Source: Nemertoderma westbladi (taxonomy: Eukaryota; Xenacoelomorpha; Nemertodermatida; Nemertodermatidae). Taken from it: a DNA stretch of 20,812 nt. The stretch lies in contig JAUCBJ010004412.1 of assembly GCA_032718475.1 (NCBI GenBank), positions 64,001 through 84,812 on the forward strand. The letters are read 5' to 3'. The position numbers were made by a program, and so were the translations under genes. Below the pieces are notes generated by a model, which saw nothing but the letters and a program-made list of their open reading frames with translations, made no database searches and was not told where the DNA came from. Below are positions 18,982 through 20,812 of the stretch, piece after piece (positions within the stretch are counted from its first letter, which is position 1; each line of letters starts with the position of its first letter).

Positions 18982-19020
18982 AAAAATCGACTTAAGGTAT
19001 TTCTGCCTTGAAGGTGACGT
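18982..19020 (-). repeat. Right inverted repeat bracketing the 4.2-kb minisatellite
   Basis: This is the reverse complement of 14288-14326, sharing CGTCACCTTCAAGGCAGAA and TAAGTCGATTTTT. It lies about 95 bp after the last minisatellite unit. On the strand carrying each copy's FCLEGD-reading frame, both copies would encode the same short FCLEGD peptide, perhaps an exon remnant or coincidence. Confidence 0.8.
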
Positions 19021-19340
19021 AGTGTACTTTTTAGTACTTTTTCACAAACTACAGTATAACTTAGACTAGTGAAAAAAGGTCGTGCTAATACTGTTAAAGT
19101 AAGGCCAACATAATTTGTAACAAATACTCTTATGTTTGCTGTTTTATCCCACATTTTTACACTAGGATTTAATAATTTAAACAAACGCATTATATTTATT
19201 CAAATTCTTCATGGTTTGGTTTTGAAAATAGCTTGATAATATATTAATGTTATTTAGTAGAACCTTCACATCGGCTATAAGGAAAAACCGTAAAACTGCT
19301 GGTAGGAAAAGTAAGTACTGTAGCTGTCTTATTTATTGTC
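19021..19340. other. Non-coding AT-rich spacer
   Basis: No supported gene. A 70-codon minus frame (18978-19190) runs through the inverted repeat and has no recognisable domain. Confidence 0.5.
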
Positions 19341-19400
19341 AAATGGTTGAAAGAGTCAAAGGGTCGAAACGCTGTGTCAAAATGTCGAAACGATTTTGCC
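19341..19400 (-). repeat. Inverted relative of the 17-bp CCTTTGACTCTTTCGAA repeat
   Basis: On the minus strand it reads GTTTCGACCCTTTGACTC and so on, closely matching the tandem units at 20474-20552 on the plus strand. With them it brackets the 19-bp minisatellite and its ORF. Confidence 0.65.
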
Positions 19401-19514
19401 AATGTGTAAACGTTGGCTTGTAGTGAAATATATAGATAATACTGTAATAATAATGTCAATATATTTATCAACCCCTCGACAATCTGTCCGACCAACCTCA
19501 ACCAACCAACTCAG

Positions 19515-20351
19515 TTGGGGACTGACGAATCTCTTTCCGACGGATCTATTTTTTTAGAGCGTCAGACTTCCAATCCTGAAGCCCCAGTTCGATCCCACCT
19601 GGACGTCATTGCCGACGTTGCAAAGCTGTGTCCAAAAAACGTTATAAATCTCTTTCTGGCAGACAAAAATACAGTAGGAAGCACCGAACCGGACTTTCTG
19701 TCAGACAGAAATATAGAAGATCTGAATTGTAGCCTCCTACTGTACTCAGTTTTTCTCCTCCTACTCAGTTTTTCTCCTCCTACTCAGTTTTTCTCCTCCT
19801 ACTCAGTTTTTCTCCTCCTACTCAGTTTTTCTCCTCCTACTCAGTTTTTCTCCTCCTACTCAGTTTTTCTCCTCCTACTCAGTTTTTCTCCTCCTACTCA
19901 GTTTTTCTCCTCCTACTCAGTTTTTCTCCTCCTACTCAGTTTTTCTCCTCCTACTCAGTTTTTCTCCTCCTACTCAGTTTTTCTCCTCCTACTCAGTTTT
20001 TCTCCTCCTACTCAGTTTTTCTCCTCCTACTCAGTTTTTCTCCTCCTACTCAGTTTTTCTCCTCCTACTCAGTTTTTCTCCTCCTACTCAGTTTTTCTCC
20101 TCCTACTCAGTTTTTCTCCTCCTACTCAGTTTTTCTCCTCCTACTCAGTTTTTCTCCTCCTACTCAGTTTTTCTCCTCCTACTCAATTTTTCTCCTCCTA
20201 CTCAGTTTTCCCATCCTACAGTACTCAGTTTATATTGGCAGTCATTCAGAATCCCACTTTCATTAATCGCCTCAGTAAAGATTTTATAAATTTGTTTTTT
20301 ATTGCATCTAGAGCAGAATTAAATGGGGACTTAAATCTGAAAACAGCATAA
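19515..20351 (+). CDS. ORF interrupted by a 19-bp minisatellite; possible exon, no ATG start
   Basis: The frame opens at 19440 with no ATG. A plausible 3' splice acceptor (a C-rich tract, then CTCAG at 19510-19514) precedes a protein-like stretch of about 75 codons rich in Asp, Leu and Asn. Then comes a 475-bp minisatellite and about 45 more codons (an IQNPTFINRLSKDFINLFF-type stretch) to a TAA at 20349-20351. Because 19 is not a multiple of three, the repeat cycles through all frames and is read as a 19-residue Ser/Phe/Leu/Pro repeat. None of its frames has a stop, so the long ORF is partly automatic. The flanking parts may be a genuine exon or chance. No family is recognised. Confidence 0.3.
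   Translation: MGTDESLSDGSIFLERQTSNPEAPVRSHLDVIADVAKLCPKNVINLFLADKNTVGSTEPDFLSDRNIEDLNCSLLLYSVFLLLLSFSPPTQFFSSYSVFLLLLSFSPPTQFFSSYSVFLLLLSFSPPTQFFSSYSVFLLLLSFSPPTQFFSSYSVFLLLLSFSPPTQFFSSYSVFLLLLSFSPPTQFFSSYSVFLLLLSFSPPTQFFSSYSVFLLLLSFSPPTQFFSSYSVFPSYSTQFILAVIQNPTFINRLSKDFINLFFIASRAELNGDLNLKTA
19743..20217 (+). repeat. 19-bp minisatellite TACTCAGTTTTTCTCCTCC, 25 copies
   Basis: Units start every 19 bp from 19743. The first 23 (to 20161) appear identical; copy 24 (20180) has CAATTT for CAGTTT and copy 25 (20199) is degenerate and 18 bp long. The near-perfect identity suggests recent expansion. The strand is pyrimidine-rich, and each unit ends in a tract resembling a splice acceptor region. Confidence 0.95.
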
Positions 20352-20473
20352 GGAGATCTGAGTCAGGCTTTTCTAACAAAAACAACATCAAAACGTATAA
20401 TAACTGGGTTTCAATTTCGACTCTTTGACAAGGCCTTTCGGCCCTTTTTGGCATGGTATTTTGACTTTTCGGA

Positions 20474-20552
20474 CCTTTGAAACGTCTTTTCGATCCTTTG
20501 ACTCTTTTGATCATTTGACTCTTTCGAACCTTTGACTCTTTCGAACCTTTGA
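20474..20552 (+). repeat. Tandem 17-bp repeat CCTTTGACTCTTTCGAA
   Basis: Units lie at 20474 (21 bp, diverged), 20495, 20512, 20529 and a partial at 20546. More diverged relatives reach back to 20418. The Lys/Ser-rich minus-strand frames here are by-products of the repeat. Confidence 0.8.
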
Positions 20553-20812
20553 CCAGAAACGTTTTGCTGCGGGCTTCCTGCATTTCTGTTCAAAGGAGGA
20601 TCGAAAGTGTCATACTGTAGTTATAATTTTATTACCATAGGCATACACCTTTCCCTCAATTGTTAACGGCTGGACTGAAAAAGTAACTAAGTTGGCTAAG
20701 TTGGTTTGACGTGTGTTTATTGATCTTTCAGGAAAAGTCCTCTTCATTTATGAAAAGTAAGCATTTTGGAATGATGCACAAACGAATCATGACAATATTA
20801 TTTTGCGTGATG
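20553..20812. other. Unannotated right end
   Basis: No ORF, repeat or signal is supported in these 260 bases. Confidence 0.5.

Noticed and set aside
20308-20583. Lys/Ser-rich minus-strand ORFs
   Set aside because: By-products of the 17-bp CCTTTGACTCTTTCGAA tandem repeat.

Overview
The window looks like a gene-poor, repeat-rich stretch of an animal nuclear genome, probably a marine invertebrate. The evidence is a Ty3/Gypsy-type retrotransposon pol gene, long minisatellites, an inverted-repeat DNA transposon without transposase, long C and G homopolymers, eukaryotic AATAAA/ATTAAA signals and a type II membrane protein with N-glycosylation sequons. No bacterial operon, Shine-Dalgarno layout or rRNA is visible. 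The species cannot be fixed from the sequence. Several GTAGGCCTAC-like palindromes near 8.4-8.6 kb and 12.8 kb only weakly suggest an invertebrate deuterostome.

Layout. 1-2439: 3' part of a retrotransposon pol gene (reverse transcriptase thumb, RNase H, integrase) entering from the left edge, with all visible catalytic residues intact and one break in frame at a G5 run near 2112. 2440-3740: non-coding, with a degraded tRNA-like sequence (2741-2812) and a long nested hairpin (3556-3660). 3741-6792: a plus-strand cluster of reading frames that I cannot assign to a family. It holds an acidic 125-aa ORF, a possible small membrane protein split between two frames, and a large protein with three CCHC-type zinc knuckles and a basic tail. 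Both ends of the large gene lie in a different frame from its body. A doubtful two-helix membrane ORF (7143-7511) and an AATAAA (7965) follow.

8761-11382: a non-autonomous DNA transposon with a 16-bp terminal repeat starting TGTCCCGCAC, subterminal inverted repeats and arrays with a 10-bp period. Its left end is a perfect 30-bp palindrome. 11383-14280: mostly featureless AT-rich DNA with facing C/G runs and one convincing host-type gene on the minus strand (12107-12685).

14288-19020: a 4.2-kb minisatellite of 15- and 19-bp units built on the palindrome CATTAATG, with a higher-order period of 328 bp, bracketed by inverted repeats of about 38 bp. 19341-20552: a second minisatellite, 25 copies of a 19-bp unit inside an open reading frame, also bracketed by inverted copies of another repeat. 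The rest, to 20812, shows nothing.

The best candidates for something undescribed are the 3.6-6.8 kb zinc-knuckle ORF cluster with its RNA hairpins, and the repeated architecture of a minisatellite lying between inverted repeats.
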